From positions 1 to 7,751 of the forward strand of contig JAEVZQ010000478.1 of the NCBI GenBank assembly GCA_023392135.1: DNA of 7,751 nt, written 5' to 3'. Origin of the DNA: Pseudomonadota bacterium (GTDB lineage Bacteria > Pseudomonadota > Alphaproteobacteria > Rhizobiales > Hyphomicrobiaceae). Position numbers and translations under genes: made by a program. The notes under the pieces were generated by a model. The model was not told the origin of the DNA and searched no databases. It worked only from the letters and a program-made list of their open reading frames with translations. Of the stretch, positions 6,708-7,751 are shown piece by piece; position 1 is the first letter of the stretch; each line of letters starts with the position of its first letter.

Positions 6708-6730
6708 CTTCCTCGATTCGCGAGAGGAGG
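6708..6730 (+). promoter_or_regulatory. Strong ribosome binding site within a possible masking hairpin
   Basis: AGGAGG (6725-6730) is a near-perfect Shine-Dalgarno nine bases before the ATG at 6740 and is the main evidence that the short frame is translated. CTTCCTC (6708-6714) can pair with GAGGAGG (6724-6730) over seven positions, one of them a U-G wobble, around a 9-base loop. That would hide the whole ribosome site. It may be a regulatory structure or a chance effect of a purine-rich site following a pyrimidine-rich one. Confidence 0.45.
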
Positions 6731-6739
6731 TCGCCACCG

Positions 6740-6856
6740 ATGAGAGCCTACGAGAAACCTGATCTGGTCAGGCGCGAGCCGCTCGCCCAGGTCACGGCCC
6801 GGTACTGGCTCAGTCCGCCTGTCGCAGTTGTACAAGAAGACAGCCAGGTTGATTGA
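6740..6856 (+). CDS. Small peptide with lasso-like leader, candidate RiPP precursor
   Basis: A 38-residue frame with an AGGAGG ribosome site. Residues 4-19, YEKPDLVRREPLAQVT, match the lasso-peptide leader spacing Y-x2-P-x-L-x3-G-x-L-x3-T at Tyr4, Pro7, Leu9, Leu15 and Thr19, with Glu13 where Gly is usual. In that family the Tyr/Pro/Leu part is bound by the RiPP recognition element, and cleavage falls two residues after the position before Thr, here after Ala20. The following 18 residues begin RYWLSPP and end EDSQVD. They have no Asp or Glu at core positions 7-9 (Pro, Val, Ala), so a lasso ring is not expected, and there is no Cys for thioether chemistry. From memory, short proteins with this leader and no linked cyclase are common in Hyphomicrobiales and often labelled putative RiPP precursors. 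No B, C or protease gene is in the window. Coding status is likely; modification is speculative. Confidence 0.6.
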   Translation: MRAYEKPDLVRREPLAQVTARYWLSPPVAVVQEDSQVD

Positions 6857-6860
6857 ACCG

Positions 6861-6893
6861 GCGCTCTCCGGTGGGTCCACCTGCCGGAGACGC
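6861..6893. terminator. Long hairpin between convergent genes, candidate bidirectional terminator
   Basis: TCTCCGGTGGG (6865-6875) pairs with CCTGCCGGAGA (6880-6890) around a TCCA loop, eleven pairs with two G-T wobbles; GCG/CGC (6861-6863 with 6891-6893) extends it past one bulged C. It begins four bases after the small-gene stop and ends ten bases before the MFS stop on the other strand, which is where a shared terminator belongs. No U-run follows on either side, so it is either a U-less terminator or a 3'-end stabilising structure. Confidence 0.5.
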
Positions 6894-6902
6894 AGGCCCG
6901 AT

Positions 6903-7751
6903 TCAAGGCCGCGCAGCAAGCCGCTCGAGGCCGCTTGCTGACAGGAAGCCGAGGATCAGCATTGCGGCCCCGCTTACCATGACGGTCGCCGAAACTCCGA
7001 TCGAGGCAAATCCCAGCCCGTAGCAGACGGGCCCCGCTGCCTGCCCCAAGAAGAAGAAGAAGGCGTGCAGCGCCACCGCGGAGCCGCGCGCTTCCGGCGC
7101 CAACTCCGTTGCCTGCGTCTGTAGCGCGTTGTGGATCATGAAGAACCCGAGCCCGATCAGCATGAAGCCTATGAATTGACTGGGCCAGTCAGGTTGCAAC
7201 GCGACCGTGCCGAAGCCGAGCGCAGCGACGATGCCGCCGCCTCGCATGACGTTGAACATCCCCCCGAGGCGCTTCAGCAGCACGCTGACGAGCGCCGCAT
7301 AAATGACCCCGCCGATGCCGATGCCGGCGATCACCACGCCTGCCTCGCGCATGCCGCCAATGCCTTGCGCCTCGAACAACGTTGCAATGTACGGAGACAT
7401 TCCGTAGACCGCGAGGCCTTCGACCGCGACGGCTCCGTAACAGATTGCTGCGCGCGGGTTGGAGAAGATCGCCCCATACCCGGCTTTCAGGCCCGCGATC
7501 GTAAAGGAGGTGCGCTCAGCTTTCGGCAGCGGGGCGAGGCTGACCAGGCTCGCGATCAAAACGCCTGCTGCCACGAGGCCGGTGAGTGCCAGAACGACAC
7601 GCCAGCCGAAGATCGAGGCGACGAACCCAGCTCCAATAGAGCTCGTGAGCTGACCGATGACGGCCGCCAGAATGATCCGGGAGATAGCAACCTGCCGCTC
7701 GGCGATCGAGAAACGATCCCCCACCATCGCGAGGCCGACGGGGATAATGCC
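6903..7751 (-). CDS. Major facilitator superfamily transporter, C-terminal 282 residues
   Basis: The gene enters from the right edge; its N-terminus, about a quarter to a third of a normal MFS protein of 390-410 residues, lies outside the window. An ATG at 7727 is internal, since the frame continues as GIIPVGLA to the edge. The visible part has the motif VGDRFSIAERQVAISR, the MFS cytoplasmic loop with Gly-Asp-Arg and Arg, followed by about eight to nine hydrophobic helices such as FGWRVVLALTGLVAAGVLI, FIGFMLIGLGFFMIHNALQ and AVALHAFFFFLGQAAGPVCYGLGF. A hydrophilic LPKAERTSF segment after the early helices and the K-R rich turn LLKRLGG are internal loops. The protein ends with GLERLAARP. It is probably a drug/proton antiporter-like or metabolite exporter of the DHA1 kind; the substrate is unknown. 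It converges on the small peptide gene. Confidence 0.92.
   Translation of the reverse strand, partial: GIIPVGLAMVGDRFSIAERQVAISRIILAAVIGQLTSSIGAGFVASIFGWRVVLALTGLVAAGVLIASLVSLAPLPKAERTSFTIAGLKAGYGAIFSNPRAAICYGAVAVEGLAVYGMSPYIATLFEAQGIGGMREAGVVIAGIGIGGVIYAALVSVLLKRLGGMFNVMRGGGIVAALGFGTVALQPDWPSQFIGFMLIGLGFFMIHNALQTQATELAPEARGSAVALHAFFFFLGQAAGPVCYGLGFASIGVSATVMVSGAAMLILGFLSASGLERLAARP

Noticed and set aside
6740..6856. Canonical lasso peptide precursor
   Set aside because: The leader fits, but the predicted core has Pro, Val and Ala at positions 7-9 and no cyclase, protease or RRE gene is in the window; it is reported as a RiPP-like candidate only.
1..7751. CRISPR arrays, tRNA/rRNA genes, insertion sequences or prophage attachment sites
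   Set aside because: No regularly spaced repeats, cloverleaf or rRNA sequence, transposase motifs or terminal inverted repeats were seen on reading both strands.

Overview
The window is GC-rich, densely coded DNA. Its gene types (a polyamine/amino-acid-family ABC importer of the HAAT/Liv type, an FCD-class GntR regulator, a Tex protein, and a small peptide gene with a YxxP-type leader) fit an alphaproteobacterium, most likely Hyphomicrobiales. That placement is inferred from style and family content, not from a marker gene.

Bases 1-2411 are read leftward as one probable operon: an AroE-like (shikimate/quinate dehydrogenase family) oxidoreductase, a periplasmic branched-chain-amino-acid-type substrate-binding protein whose start overlaps the AroE-like stop (ATGA), a 185-base gap filled with three stem-loops, and the first 49 codons of a LivH-type permease that runs off the left edge. 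Bases 2412-2618 are a divergent control region with a tandem CTTATCTG repeat, a near-palindrome overlapping a plausible leftward -35 box, and a perfect 18-base palindrome. Bases 2619-4160 are read rightward: an SDR oxidoreductase followed after 9 bases by an FCD-type GntR regulator. The layout (importer and dehydrogenase facing dehydrogenase and regulator) looks like a self-regulated uptake-and-oxidation locus for a small hydroxy-acid or cyclic polyol acid. The substrate is not known. Both oxidoreductases depart from their family consensus: the AroE-like protein has lost the Ser-x-Ser shikimate-binding pair, and the SDR has Ala and Pro where the second and third glycines of TGxxxGxG should be.

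Bases 4314-6614 encode Tex, a housekeeping RNA-binding protein with Tex-N, YqgF, helix-hairpin-helix and S1 regions. It is probably unrelated to the catabolic locus and marks its right boundary.

Bases 6615-6902 look intergenic but hold a 38-codon gene with a strong Shine-Dalgarno. Its N-terminal half matches the spacing of a lasso-peptide-type leader (Y-x2-P-x-L-x5-L-x3-T), while its C-terminal half lacks the Asp/Glu needed for a lasso ring. No maturation enzymes are in view. The ribosome site can be masked by a complementary CTTCCTC just upstream, an 11-base palindrome lies before that, and a long hairpin separates the gene from the convergent MFS transporter that runs off the right edge. 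This small gene is the most interesting object in the window.
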